64,000 nucleotides of DNA from Angiostrongylus vasorum (GCA_018806985.1 JADANN010000197.1:1381501-1445500), one strand, 5' to 3'. Numbered from the stretch's first letter, positions 11,140 to 22,575 are shown. Notes: generated by a model from the letters alone, not told the origin. Translations and numbers: made by a program.

Positions 11140-12364
11140 CGAAACATCCACCAAGATCATCATTTTGGAGAGTGTTTGTTAAAAGTACATTAGTTCATCT
11201 AAGGTTGTCATTGGCTTCCTTGTTTCTGTCGTTTATTTTTGCTGCACTTTGTCAAAACATTTTCTCCTTAGGAGAAGGTCATTTTATTGCAGATATCAGC
11301 AATATTGAGTGATGTACAAGCAGTTAAGTAAGCAGGATCCTAACGATGATTTTGTTCAACGCTTGAAGTGTCGAACAAAATGAGTCCCATAAGCACTCAT
11401 CGATCAAAGAGTGGACCTGACCTGTGTAAGAACTCTAGCTGACGCTTATTGAAATAGCACAACGAAAATACAGCTGTGTACTTCCGACATACACGAGGTC
11501 CAGCTGAAATGCGCAGCATAACCAGAGATTGATGGCGAAAAAAAGAATTCGTCAGGCATGCAATGAGAACAGCGGACAATGGATGAACGAAAAGAACTGT
11601 GAAGAGTAGAGTCAGCGGGGATGCCAGTCGTAGGCAATGACTGTACGAGAAAGATCCAAGTGAGCAGGTAAACACCTACTCTGTTAGCTTTAGCTCTTTT
11701 TGCTTTCCACTTTAAAAACACGGAAACAAAGTGAAGCACCATTTCCACCATTTCACTGATTTCAGCAATGCCGGTCGGTTCAATGCTTATCACAAAAAGG
11801 TTTTTTTTCCAGGCCTTCATTACGATAATTACGTTGTTCTTTCGAGCATAAGAATGTAAACGATGTAACAACTACTCACAATATTAGCAATAGTACTAAT
11901 AATGAACAGACAAACGGAAGCCTTTTTCCTAACCCCCTCTTTTTACAAAATGCTGCTTTAACGTAGCAAATACTGCTCTGTTACAGAACGACAATCGCTG
12001 TCTACGGTGGCTAGCCAATTTGAAAACATTCAAGCAGGTCAGTATAAGAGCTACGAGGAATGCCGTGGACTGACCAATAAAAGGATATATTTATATCCGA
12101 AAGAGTCACTGGGCTGAATATTCTCAACAAGGAGGCTGAGAGATGAGTAAAATTTGTAAACCCGTAAAGTCCCTTCGAGACCTCGATTCCTCTTCCCAAG
12201 AGCGTTTTGATCATATTTCAGCATCCTTCTGAACACTGTGATTTCGACTACTGGTTCAGCTTAACTGGATTCAATGCCGATTCGCGGTCCCCATACCATT
12301 TCCGTTGACACATGATTACTAATAGCAGAATTAAGGTAAAAAATAGGCCGAGCGAAAGACAAAG
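11140..12364. other. No recognised gene or repeat
   Basis: About 1.2 kb without a recognisable coding exon. The open frames at 11397-11871 on the - strand have no motif and no matching splice phases. Confidence 0.3.
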
Positions 12365-12510
12365 CAAGGGCCGCGGCTGGTGCAGTGGGTAACTCGTGAA
12401 CCTCCGGAAAGCGTAATCATTGGTGAAATCTCACTTGGTTTGTGCTCATATTTCAGCACCAATGTGTTTGTATTTCACATATTACTCTGCCATAGAAAAA
12501 CAGTATGCAT
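12365..12510 (+). repeat. tRNA-like retroposon fragment (family A relative)
   Basis: The head reads GCCGCGGCTGGTGCAGTGGG, an A-box-like sequence, and the end (ATTTCAGCACCAATG, TTTCACATATTACTCTGCC) is that of family A. The B box is degenerate. No coding potential. Confidence 0.45.
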
Positions 12511-12719
12511 TATATGAAAGGTAAACATACCTGGATTCTTACATCAGCCATTCTCACGCGTTATAGGACACAAGATTTCGTTGATTTCTATGGAACTGAT
12601 CGAATTAATGTATGTATTCGGTCAAGGCTCGAGAAATCTTCTGGCTTCGCTGTCACCAGAAATGTTGATTAAGCTTAGTTTTTTTCAGAATGCGGAAATA
12701 CCAGTGCTGGAATGAAGTT

Positions 12720-13530
12720 TAGTCTTCACATTAAGCATTATCCAGCACTAATGCATCAATGGACAGTATACTGCGCTTCCACTAGGATTCTTCCAGGACG
12801 GTAGTGCTTCGTATCAACATGCCACAATAAGGTGATACATCATTTTCGAATCGGATCGTATTACTGGTAATGCACAAGATGTTCTTTGAATCTCATCGAA
12901 AAGGCCACGTCACATTTATGTGAGCGTTGAGCACAGTAATATTTCCGATTTGCAGGAAAAGGTCTGTGCCAAAGTTTTTTCTTAAAAAAAATCGTAAGTC
13001 CTTTCCGGGAAGTAGCGCGCTCACCACCACACCATGCGGGTCCTTCGTTTCGCCTGTCTCTCAGCTAGTTCTATTGATCTTTTGCCATCAGCAATCACCC
13101 GTGAGTGGGATTGATCTGGGGGGGGCCCAAATCGGCAACGAACCCAGTTAAGCTGAGGCTGCAGTTATAATCACAATTTTGACTTATTATTTACTGCCTA
13201 CTCTTTTTAGCGGCAGGGTATGCTTTGCGAAATATAACTTTAATGATGCTGAGCTAATTGCAAAACTCCGGACCGCAGGTGCAAATATCTCAGCATCATT
13301 AAAGTTATATTTCGCAACGCATACGCTGCCGCTAAAAAGAGTAGGCAGTAAATAATAAGTCAAAAATCGTAAGATTAATTCTTACCCAACCACATAACTA
13401 CACCATTAAAAACGGGTTACGCAACGTACCAATTGTTTCTGTTTTCATCACATGGTTGACTATATGGCCAATATCGATAGAAATTAAAGTTAGCTAGGCA
13501 GAACGCTCTCACGTATTTTTCAAGATTAGT
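12720..13530. repeat. Tandem segmental duplication, copy 1
   Basis: Blocks such as GGATTCTTCCAGGACGGTAG, TATCAACATGCCAC, GAATCGGATCGTATTA, AAAATCGTAAGATTAATTCT and AGCTAGGCAGAAC recur in the same order at 13880-14620 with moderate divergence. This copy is interrupted by a family A insertion at 12999-13361 that copy 2 lacks. Confidence 0.7.
12999..13361. repeat. Family A retroposon with 12-bp target-site duplication
   Basis: The insertion is flanked by AAAAATCGTAAG at 12987-12998 and 13362-13373. It holds the family blocks (CACCACACCATGCGGGTCC, CTCTCAGCTAGTTCTATTG, GCCATCAGCAATCACCCGTG) and ends with a fold-back whose arms (GCGAAATATAACTTTAATG and its complement) meet at about 13283. The homologous site in the second copy of the surrounding duplication is empty. 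Confidence 0.8.
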
Positions 13531-13879
13531 CGCGCACTCAGGTTACACTGAGCCGTCCGCCACCTAAGGACCGCCGCTTATCAGATACTTGAGGACCTTC
13601 CTTTTATCAAGGATGTCGTTGAATGCTGGTCGAGTCGATTCTCGTTGGAGTGAGATAGCAGGGTTGGAGTGTTCTCAATCCGACTACAGGGAGTGAGGTT
13701 TTCCCACAGAAGTCCGCTACCATTTCCCAGCCCAGGAGCGACAATGCGCATAGGGGGCCTGAGGGTGGATCGAACCGGAACCGTGCCTGTGATGGTCGGC
13801 ATCGCTACCACTATAACAATATTTCTCTTCTCAGAATATCGAAATAACAGTGCGAGGGTGATCTTCAATCATCGTTCCA

Positions 13880-14620
13880 CGAACTCGTGAGCACTGATTG
13901 ATCAACACAGAGTTTGCTGCACTTCCACGCGGATTCTTCCAAGACGGTAGTGATTCGTGTCAACATGCCACTATATAGCGATACATTGGTTTGAATCGGT
14001 TCGTATTAATGTTAATTGAAAGAAAGTTCTGGAGCTTTTTCACAAAAAAAGTCACATCGCATTCGTACAAAATTGTACACATTAATGTTTCCCGTCTTCC
14101 GATAACCGTTGATGCTACAGTTTTTCCTTCATAAAAAAACCTTTCGATTAATTCTAGCCCGACTGCATATTTACTCTATTCAGGGCGGTTATAAAAAGAT
14201 AAAGGATAAGGTTCTTGACGTTGATCAAACCCGTAAGGGATGTGCCATGCATTCGACTTCATTAAGTATCGTTGGAGGCGATTGAATGCATATCTGGCCT
14301 TTATAATGACTCGCGGTGACATTCCGATGTATCGAGCCAGTGCTGCTGTCCTTCCAGACAAGTCGGCTAGCAATTTGCCGACCGCGGAGAGATGAAAAGC
14401 TTGGTGAGCCACGGGCGCGGGGCTAGGTGCCTGTGTGCATCGCAGGGGGCCTCCGACCACTGTGCCACACGCGCACTTTATACGTCACATTAATTGGTTG
14501 AACAAAAGCGTTATACGTTGTATCAGTTGCTTCTGTGGTTTTCAATGGAAATCCGTAAGATCAATATCGAAGGAAAGCAAAGGTAGCTAGACAGAATGGC
14601 ACCGCCTATTCTTCGAACAC
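13880..14620. repeat. Tandem segmental duplication, copy 2
   Basis: This segment is collinear with 12720-13530 (GGATTCTTCCAAGACGGTAG, GTCAACATGCCAC, GAATCGGTTCGTATTA, CCTTTCGATTAATTCTAG, AGCTAGACAGAA). It carries a SINE-1 insertion at 14175-14487 that the first copy does not have. No gene is apparent in either copy. Confidence 0.7.
14175..14487 (-). repeat. tRNA-headed SINE (SINE-1) copy
   Basis: The - strand copy has head TGGCACAGTGGTCGGAGGC and body GCCAGATATGCATTCAATCG, and it ends in an A-rich tail with TTATCTTTTTATAA on the + strand side. It lies within the second copy of the tandem duplication. Confidence 0.75.
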
Positions 14621-14894
14621 AGTCAAACACTATGGTTACCTATAGACGTTCTGCAGCGAACGACAGAGACCTATCATATAAGTCACAGCAGAACGCTTCT
14701 CTAAATAGAATTTGGCACTATTGCGACCCGTCTACAGTGGCAATTCGACACCTACTGAGAACTTCGTCAGCATAATGAGATGGTGAAACCCTAGAAGAGA
14801 GTGAATGAACCACCATTTATTGCAAATTCTAATGAGTTACTGATACCTGGAGAAGGTAGAGTAACTGTCGATAAATAATTCTTTCTACTTCTGT

Positions 14895-15595
14895 TTAGCA
14901 AACACGAGGTGTTATTTTATTTTTTTATTTACGTACAAGCTGACGTTTCGGCAGATTTCGCCTTCCTCAGAGCCTGGAAGGGTCAAGTTGACTGCAATAC
15001 GCCTCCATAACCAAACAGAGAAAATGTTGAACCAAAATTTCAATCACGTTGAACATAGAGCCTTTGCACACTCACCGTTTTCTAGGAGTCCTCCACTAAA
15101 TATTTCACGTGGAGACCAACCGCACATAGCTCACATGGAATCGTAATGTACCCATCTCATCAGAATAACAGGCTTATATGCTGCCCAATATCACGCGTGA
15201 TAATGAGGCATTCCTCCCTGCGGTTCATTTCCGGATTCTTGGAATTGATCTAGAATGCCTCGAGAATTTGCGCGCTTGTGTTCTCGATTCCTGCGCGAGG
15301 ACCGTAACCCGTACTTCAAAATCTTCTCTGTTTTGTCTCTGCGTCCTATGCGTGCCTAATGGAGTGTTTAGTTTACGTTTGTCGACTAGGTGTTATTTTA
15401 TACGAACGCAGAATGGTCTGCCCGTTTCGCCAATGTATTCGTCCCCGCACGCTTTACAAGAGATCGGATAAACTGTACCCGAACTCATGCAGCCACTGTC
15501 TCTACCATTGGGGCAAATTATACAATTTTGCGTTGCACATAGACGGTCGTACAGGCGGTTACGAACTTGGAGTTCCGACATCAGCATCTCCAAAG
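14895..15595 (-). mobile_element. Penelope-like retroelement, 3' part with GIY-YIG domain
   Basis: On the - strand a frame reads NCIICPNGRDSGC (a Cys-rich linker), then GTVYPISCKACGDEYIGETG, the GIY-YIG endonuclease core of Penelope-like elements, and RPFCVRIK. Past a stop it continues as LNTPLGTHRTQRQNREDFEV. A 3' untranslated region follows, and a hammerhead-like motif lies at 14938-14975. The reverse transcriptase part is missing and a family C fragment abuts at 15590. The copy is inactive. Confidence 0.8.
14938..14975 (-). ncRNA. Hammerhead-ribozyme-like motif of a Penelope-like element
   Basis: On the - strand the order is AGGCT, CTGAGGA, AGGCGAAATCTGCC, GAAA, CGTC, AGCTT. This fits a hammerhead: CUGANGA box, helix II with GGC/GCC, GAAA box, a very short helix III (ACGU) and the cleavage-site triplet GUC. 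Helix I is formed by GGCU and AGCU. All core residues are kept here. One extra A lies between CTGAGGA and helix II. The ribozyme assignment rests on the motif and on the known presence of hammerheads in Penelope-like elements. Confidence 0.6.
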
Positions 15596-15790
15596 TCTTC
15601 CCCGGATGGTCACCAACACAGGCAGTTGTCGGAGTGGATCAGGGAGAGATTTGCCACCTTGACCTCGAACTCATTCTCAATTTGAGAGACCTCCTTCATA
15701 TTGGATAACCCCCTAGCTGTACATTGCAGTCCGACACCCAGGAACACCCCCCGCAATGAGGCGTCGAACCACTTAGGTGAAGTGAGAGAC
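15590..15790 (-). repeat. Family C repeat fragment
   Basis: The blocks TGGTCACCAACACAGGCAGT, GAGAGATTTGCCACC and TGTACATTGCAGTCCGACAC match the complement of family C. The fragment adjoins the Penelope-like remnant. Confidence 0.55.
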
Positions 15791-16700
15791 CAATAATGGC
15801 CGAGAAACTTCTGAAGACTAAAAATCAAAGCAGGAATGAAATGTGAAAGCAAAGGAAGATTGTAATCGAACTCAACTAAACCGTGTGCAATTCCTGAAAA
15901 GTGAAACTTCTTATCAGGCAAGTGGAATTCTTCATTTTATTTTTTACTTCCATTATTTGCAATAATAAAGCTAAAATAATAAGATTTTACGAAATTTTAT
16001 TCTTGCGTAGTTGTAGCTGTCCCATTAGTAGCTGCTATTCTGGAAGTTTTCTGGTCGCCTACTATTTATATGGCATTCATTTTATTAACATTAATTCTTG
16101 GGTTGGGTTGCGTTGTAGTGGTGATGTCGACCATCACCGGCAAGGTGCTTGTTCGATGCACCATCGGTCTCATCAGACCTCTCTTTTCTGTGTTAGGAAA
16201 TTAGCAACAGAGTTCTTTACGAAAATTCCACGCCTTGCAGTCTAAGTGGAAACTCTGTAGCTCTGCTATCTCAAAACTCTAGGAACAGCTAACTGGAACA
16301 AAGACCTTATTTCGACTAAGCATAGCTTCGTGCGTCACATCAGCATGGCTTTCTAAGCTTAAGAGTTATGACTTGCTCATGGTTATATTCTCAATAAAAG
16401 TAACTTAAGAAGTAGGCCATCGCTCTAAAAGTCTTGTTTCTGTATCCCTTAGGAGACCGAAGACCACACTGCGCAGCTATGATAGTTGACCGGAGTGGCT
16501 GGAATGCAATGAAGCCACCCATATGAGATACTCACTGAAGAAAAAGAAAAGGGCCTTCAAGTGGTGCATAGTTAAATTCAAGCACTTGCAAAATTGGTAC
16601 TTTTCGAGATGAGCGTTTTCCAAGATAGATGGGAAATAGAGGCAACTGGTAATTACAGAGATCACTTTCGAAAAAAACTGCGCCACTTAGAGTACTTTAT
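15790..16700. other. No recognised gene
   Basis: A stretch of AT-rich sequence. The open frames at 15901-16245 (+) and 15610-15921 (-) show no family motif, and the latter partly reads through family C sequence. Confidence 0.3.
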
Positions 16701-16709
16701 GTTATTAAC

Positions 16710-17045
16710 TTTTCATTTGGTGCTTACTACAAATTTCCACGGCAGGGTATTGTGTGAAATACAACCAAAATAATGCTGGGATATTTGCAAAACCCCCGGA
16801 CCACAGGTGTCGCTCGTTCGTTCTCCACCGCAGACACCTGCGGTCCGGGAGTTTTGCAAATATCTCAACATCATTGTGGTTGTATTTCACATAACACCCT
16901 GCCGTGAAAAAATTATAGTAGATAGCAAATAAAGAGTTAACATTGTGATTTCAGCTATAGCCACAGGTTAACTGGGTTCTCAATGCCGATTTGTGTTCCC
17001 CAGATGGATCCTATTGATGGGTGATTGCTGATGGCACTGGTATAA
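16710..17045. repeat. Family A retroposon, fold-back copy
   Basis: Left arm CACGGCAGGGTATTGTGTGA, GATATTTGCAAAACCCCCGG and ACACCTGCGGTCCGGGAG with right arm TCACATAACACCCTGCCGTG form an inverted repeat centred near 16823. The rest of the family (CAGTTAACTGGG-like, GGGTGATTGCTGATGGCAC) follows to 17040. Confidence 0.65.
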
Positions 17046-17049
17046 ATGT

Positions 17050-17690
17050 TAAGACTGGTTAAATAGTGAATGGATTGAATCCTACGATTTATCAACATTT
17101 CAGGAAATAGGACGTCAATCACGTTCTTGAGCAAATTCTGCTCAAATCTTCCTTATTATATTATTCTTTGTTCGTATTTTATTAGTAAAATCTGTAGTAA
17201 AAGAAAATTTCTGGCGAGCTATATTTATTAGTGCCATTTTGAACCGACGTTTCTCGGAATGCAAAATTAAGATTTTAGGTAGGAGAAAGGAAAGGAAGAA
17301 AAGAAGATGATAAAGGACCCATAAAAGGCAGGAAGCAGTTTAAAACTGCTAAAAGTGAAAGTGCTTTTACCATGTTGTGTTTTTTGTGTTCAAAAAATGG
17401 TATTTGCTCGTAATTTCAAAACGAAAAAAATGAAAGGACACTTCTCACCGTCAATTTGATGTGAGTCACTTCAAAGCGTTTGCTGATAGCACATCTTCGG
17501 TTTCTACGTTTTTTCCAGACGCATCCCATCAGATTCCATCGGATTCTATTAAACTTCTTTATTAGACCTTCAAAGGGTGTTCGTATCGCTGCGCATTCCG
17601 CAACCATTGGGAAGGAACAGTGTTACAATATTATATCGCAATGTTTGGTTTTCTTTAATACTTCATCGCCTTATCTCGTACTGCATTACT
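17050..17690. other. No recognised gene
   Basis: Short open frames only. Nothing assignable to a gene or repeat family. Confidence 0.3.
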
Positions 17691-18090
17691 TACTTGGATG
17701 TTTGGATGGCCGTCCTTATTGGTTGTGCGAGCCTTAGCACAATCTAAATTTTTTCGAAGTTTTCCTACTTTAACAATTATGGTTCGCTGGAGTACAAGCA
17801 AGGTCAGCCAAGCCAAAGGCTGCCCCATGTCGTCACCACCACAGGCAGTCGCAGTCGTTGTGGATCAGAGGGAAAATTTGCCACCATGCGACTTTGATAC
17901 CAGGACGGTGGTGGATCCTGGTGTTGGTTTACTTCTAGCTGCGCTTCCTGATGGAATCGCCGGACTCCTTCTCACCTTGGGAGACCCTGCCGAGAGGACG
18001 AATTCCCGCGCTGTAAATCGCAGTCCGACACCCAGGAACACCTCCTAGCCACGATGAGGCGGTAAACCGTTGGGAGGCTAGCCATTTTTC
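17690..18090 (-). repeat. Family C dispersed repeat, near full-length
   Basis: The complement of the family C consensus is complete here: CTTGGATGTTTGGATGGCCG, CACCACAGGCAGTCGCAG, GAAAATTTGCCACCATGCG, CAGGACGGTGGTGGATCC, GCAGTCCGACACCCAGGAAC and CGATGAGGCGGTAAACCG. No coding role is seen. Confidence 0.75.
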
Positions 18091-18189
18091 TTCGCTTTTG
18101 GAGAGTCATCGGAACGAATTTTGACCACACCACCATTACATTACACACCGCGGTGGCAAAGAGATTACCAAAAATTCGCAGACCACTCA

Positions 18190-18500
18190 CGCTTCCAGGT
18201 AATTCAAAAGATCCATTTTCTATAAACATCGGCATGAATAGTTTATATATTTTTTTCACACGATCTTATAAACTGATAGGTCTTAGTTGTCGTTGTCGTT
18301 GTTGTTGTCGGTGGTGGTTGATGGTTGACGTTTCGACGATTTCGCCTTCCTCAGAGCCGAGAAGTTTCGAGTGGGACAATTCACTTTCAGATAATAATTC
18401 AGATAATCGGCTAGACAGATTCAGGACAACTTCCAGATAACGCTGGCTTTAAAATAACAACGAAAAAAAACAATAAAGTGAAAAGAATAATTAAACTGAA
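18190..18500 (-). mobile_element. Penelope-like element terminus (pLTR-like)
   Basis: The segment AAAAGATCCATTTTCTATAA, TCTTATAAACTGATAGGTC and TGTTGTTGTCGGTGGTGG matches the one at 23110-23310. Both end at the same hammerhead-like motif. It is followed by an N-terminal open frame fragment within the hairpin at 18524. Most of the element is deleted. Confidence 0.6.
18324..18358 (-). ncRNA. Hammerhead-ribozyme-like motif
   Basis: The - strand order is GGCT, CTGAGGA, AGGCGAAATCGTC, GAAA, CGTC, AAC. The core boxes are complete and helix II pairs GGCG with CGTC through one G.U pair. Helix I is weakened because AAC replaces AGC. Confidence 0.5.
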
Positions 18501-18523
18501 TTTTTTATAAACTTTGGCACGAC

Positions 18524-18926
18524 TCGATGTTGAAAGCAGCGGCGGAGAAAGTTGATTTGCTGTCTAGCTAAGACAATCTTTTGTCTTAGTGACAACGCTT
18601 CCTTCACAAGTCGAAAGTATTTTGCTGGTACATCTTGTAACAGTTCCCAGGATCGACTTTCTATTAACCTCGGCATTGGAATATGAATGCGTCGTTTTCT
18701 TGTTCAACAATCGCGAGGTCTTGTTTAACAACCTCGCGATTGCTGAACAAGAAAACGACGCATTCATATTCCAATGCCGAGGTTAATAGAAAGTCGATCC
18801 TGGGAACTGTTACAAGATGTACCAGCAAAATACTTTCGACTTGTGAAGGAAGCGTTGTCACTAAGACAAAAGATTGTCTTAGCTAGACAGCAAATCAACT
18901 TTCTCCGCCGCTGCTTTCAACATCGA
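18524..18926. repeat. Near-perfect 195-bp inverted repeat (hairpin) from Penelope-like N-terminal sequence
   Basis: The arm 18524-18718 is the reverse complement of 18732-18926 with one mismatch seen, separated by about 13 bases. Each arm encodes, reading outward, the same frame (MPRLIESRSWELL, then FLRRCFQH), which resembles the N-terminal region of Penelope-like proteins (inference). Outside the arms the two flanks differ. The arms have diverged far less than other repeats here. Confidence 0.85.
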
Positions 18927-19369
18927 ATTAAACTGAATATTCTCATGTGGATACATTAGAGCTCATTTCTATTACAAAGCGGGATAAAACATTTCAGACC
19001 AAAGAATTTTACGAATTCTCTGCGCTGTTTGGATCCTACACAAATGATCAGAGAAGGAACCACCTCAACAGCCGGACCATGGACTTGTTGGAAGTGATGA
19101 ACCAGAATGCGCTCCACTCGTTAATATTTTATTTCTCATTAACGCCCGCTTGAACTCTACAGTATCTTTGGACTTTAATCACACATGCATGCATTTTGTT
19201 AAGTTGTTTATTTGCACTATTTATTCATTGAGAACAACAGACACTCGGCGTTTCGTCGTTTTCAGAGTCTGGAATGGTCAAACTCAAAAGCAATCTATTC
19301 AAGCAAACACTTTCATAACCTCGGCCTCAAACACTCACCGTTTTTCACAATGTTTTACTTTTTACTTCC

Positions 19370-19565
19370 TGCCTACTACAAATTTTACGGCAGGGGTATT
19401 GTGCGAAATACAACCACAACGATGCTGAGATATCTGCGAAACTCTGGAACGCAGGTGTCTGCAGTGGGGGAACGAACGCACTACTACTCTTTCCATGGGC
19501 TAACGCGTTCACCACCACATCATGCAGGCCCTTCTTTTCGCGTGTCTCTCAGCTAACTCACCGTT
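19370..19565 (-). repeat. Family A retroposon, partial copy
   Basis: The blocks CTGCCTACTACAAATTTTAC, GGCAGGGGTATTGTGCG, GATGCTGAGATATCTGCG and CACCACATCATGCAGGCC match family A. The copy stops at CTCTCAGCTAACTC. Confidence 0.65.
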
Positions 19566-19639
19566 TTGTTCTTTATAGGCGTTCCAATTAGTTGAAGACT
19601 CTAACTCTACACAAACTCTTACGTTGGCGAGGAATCTGC

Positions 19640-20330
19640 TTCGCTTAGGTCAGAGAATCAGCCTGAGATATGGCCGTAGGGCACGCGTGAGCACAAGGCA
19701 TTCCTTCTTGCGGTCCATTTTTTGGATTTTTTGGATTAAGCGACGACAGTGACTTTCACTTCGAAAGCTTCTCCGTTACTGAGCGCCTAGAGGAGCATTT
19801 GGTTAAACTTTAGGTCTACCAAATACACGTCCTTTTATTCGGACGAACAGTGGTCTAGCCGTTTTGCCAGCATACTCGTTTTCGTATGTTTTAGAAGAGA
19901 TCGGATAAACCATACCCGAACTCATGCAATTACTGTCCCTACCGTCAGGGCATATTATGCAAATTTTCGGTGTCGAAAGGCGGACAGTTGACCGGTTCCG
20001 AACTGGATGGTTTCTGAGAGGGTTCTGTGGTATCACTCAATTCATTCAATCACTGTTACCGATTTCTAAGACCAAGCGATGTTCCATAGGCACACTCATT
20101 TCGTTGTAAATGAAGGACATGGTAAATGGGTCCTCATTCTTTTTTGGGATTGTCTTTTGATAGCGTAGGTTTTCCTCTATAGCTGTATCGGGCAGCTACG
20201 GTCTCGTAGCCAATGGAAATCGCTATTTGTCTCTCCAATTTCATGGACTCTTCCTTTTGCTCACTTCTTGTGTGTGCATATTTGTGGCTTTTTGGAAAAC
20301 GCTTCTCATGAGTTTCCTTTTTTGTATGTG
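19640..20330 (-). mobile_element. Penelope-like retroelement fragment with GIY-YIG domain
   Basis: A - strand frame reads CIICPDGRDSNC, GMVYPISSKTYENEYAGKTA and RPLFVRIK, a decayed form of the GIY-YIG segment seen at 15.4 kb. The YIG triad is changed to YAG and the Cys of SCKACG is lost. Upstream coding remnants (to about 20330) match those at 28670-28740 and 29100-29330. Confidence 0.7.
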
Positions 20331-20409
20331 AGAGGTGAGAGAAGAGGTAATAAAGTAGAATGTTCTTGTTACCGGTTTCGTGAGGCAGTTTTGCGTGTTT
20401 ATGTTAACG

Positions 20410-20695
20410 CGCATGTATGAAGGTGTGTGGAGCAGTGGTTAGAGGTGCTCTGCAATACACACGGGTATGCTCCCGCGGCGCAGACTCACCAAGCATTGGA
20501 TCTTCAGTGTCCGTATATTGGTATTAGACTTGCACGGGAGGATAGCAGCCCTGACTCACACATTTGCGGGTTACCACGAATCATTGCAAAGACCAGATAT
20601 GCATTCGATCATCTCTAACGCTGGTTGGTGAAGTCGAATGCATTGCGCATACCTCGGGGACTGATCAATGCCGAGAGAGTTATTCTTTTTTGATT
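20410..20695 (+). repeat. tRNA-headed SINE (SINE-1) copy
   Basis: The head is GTGTGGAGCAGTGGTTAGAG. The body GGATAGCAGCCCTGACTC and GACCAGATATGCATTCGATC continues to ATCAATGCCGAGAGAGTTAT with a T-rich end. The B-box region is degenerate. Confidence 0.7.
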
Positions 20696-20704
20696 CACGC
20701 ATAC

Positions 20705-21100
20705 TTACTTAATACTTGATACTTGAATGGCCCGTCCTCAATGGTTGTGCAGGCCCCAGCATAATCTCCATTTTTCGGAGATTTGCTGGTTAAGCCATTA
20801 TGGCTCCCTGGAGTCCCGAGGTCAGCTTGGCCAAAGCATGCCCCAAGTCTTCAGCACCACAGGCAGTCGCAGCCCTTGTGGATCAGAGAGAGATTTGCCA
20901 CCATGCGACTTTGATACAGGATGATGGTGAATCCTGGTACTGATTTACTCTTAGCTGGGCTTCCTGATGGAAACGCCGGACTCCTTCTCAGCTTGGGAGA
21001 CCCTGCCAAGGATGAATCCTCGCTGTACATCGTGGCAGTCCGACACCCAGGAACACCTCCCAGCCACGATGAGGCGGTAAACCGTTGGGAGAATTCGTAT
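20705..21100 (-). repeat. Family C dispersed repeat, near full-length
   Basis: The complement of the family is intact: TACTTGAATGGCCCGTCC, CTCCATTTTTCGGAGATTTG, GGTCAGCTTGGCCAAAGC, GAGAGATTTGCCACCATGCG and CACGATGAGGCGGTAAACCG. Confidence 0.75.
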
Positions 21101-21429
21101 ATAACTTATGCCAAAATATGCATTCCGCAAGAAAATGAAATTACATGCAATTATAGAAGTAAGTTTTCTAGATGAATATATGTATGAATGCAATTGAAAT
21201 TGGACAACTGGTCGGAGAGTGAATAAGTGAAATGATAGGAACTTAGCAGCCTTGGAGCACCGTCCAAAAAATTTTCTTGTGTAGAATGGAACTGAGCACG
21301 CCGATTCTCAACGGTCACCTCGCGTCAGGTCAAAAACTCCGTTGTGGAGGCGGCTTCTGAAGTGAAGAAATGCAAATGTGTTAAAGAAAATTCTAAAAAA
21401 TTACTTTCATTGCACCATAACCATCATGG

Positions 21430-21640
21430 TCTCACTAAGTGAGGAATCCCGGTCCGACGGGAAGCGATGCTACGTGACGCGTCACCATGCGGCGGGTAGG
21501 GGGGATAAATACGGGCGACAGCAACCTTGTGCTTTCGTGAGATGAATATGGACCCAGGCAATGGACACCTTAACCTTACCTCCCTTGTTTGATGCCTCTC
21601 TGCTGTACTGACGAAGCCATCTTCGTGCATGCATGCGTAA
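21430..21640 (+). mobile_element. RTE-type 5' leader fragment
   Basis: GCTACGTGACGCGTCACCAT, GCGGCGGGTAGGGGGGATAA and GACGCC-like blocks match the leader of the RTE copy at 62190-62290. No coding part follows. Confidence 0.45.
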
Positions 21641-22220
21641 AAGCAAATAATTTCCAGATAACTTCCTTATATTTAGTTCTTTTTCTTCACTCTAACAACG
21701 AATTCTGAATGAAAAAAATATGTCTGCTGAGTCCATCGACTTCACTGAATATACAGATAGATTTTTTATTTGTCCCTCCTTCACCAGTGCTCTACTAGGT
21801 CATCGTGCCTGGCGGTGGGAGTTGCTGGCTGGGTGACCCTTTCACACAAACGCTACTCCTGTTACACCCGAAAGCTCAGCTAACAATAAATGGAACCTAG
21901 GAATCACTGATAACCTAACGATAACATAGCCATTACCTGGCAGGTGGTGACACGTCCTCGTCCTTGCAAGGGTGTCAAGTCCATAAAGCAAGAAAATCTT
22001 CCTGTCTTGTATCAGCATCTCTTTTCGTAGCTCAGTCAACAAGAGGTTGAGCCACCAGTTACCGCATTCTTTCTGATTGGTGAAGGCGAGCCATCCAAAC
22101 ATCAATTAATTAAGCACTATTTAGAGCAATACAAGGAAAGTAGTCTCCAACAATACTTCCTCATTAGGGATAAAGTTCTCTGATCGCAATCTTCATTTCA
22201 CAAGGAATTCGTGTCAACTT
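21640..22220. other. No recognised gene
   Basis: Only short open frames on both strands. No repeat family was matched. Confidence 0.3.
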
Positions 22221-22224
22221 TCCA

Positions 22225-22312
22225 AACATGAAATAGCTGTATTTCATATAATACCCTTTCGTGAAGAAATAATAGGCAGCAGATAAAAAGTTATACATCA
22301 TAGTTTCTAAAC
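22225..22312 (+). repeat. Family A end fragment
   Basis: TGTATTTCATATAATACCC, CGTGAAGAAATAATAGGCAG and AGATAAAAAGTTA match the 3' terminal block of family A. Confidence 0.45.
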
Positions 22313-22496
22313 ATTACCTTGCTTCATTAGTTTTCTGCCTGTTTCTGGATTCTTCGTAGTTCAGGCTTACGCATCCGGTCACGGGATACCAGATATGTGC
22401 GCCATTATGACTAATGACACCAATGATCTGCTTCATAGTATTGCCGCCTTCAACCAATATACGACAGTCTTCAATCAGGCTTGTTGTGCCTCCATT

Positions 22497-22528
22497 TCCA
22501 CCCCTCTCTCCCTCTCTCTCTCTCTCTT

Positions 22529-22561
<33 letters not shown>

Positions 22562-22575
22562 ATTTCTCCCTCTTA
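22497..22575. repeat. CT-rich microsatellite
   Basis: An imperfect (CT)n/(TCTTTC)n tract on the + strand. It yields open frames of Leu/Ser that are not genes. Confidence 0.9.

Noticed and set aside
15393..15593. GIY-YIG segment as a homing endonuclease or repair nuclease gene
   Set aside because: The Cys-rich linker before it, several copies in the window and the attached terminus with the hammerhead-like motif fit a Penelope-like element.
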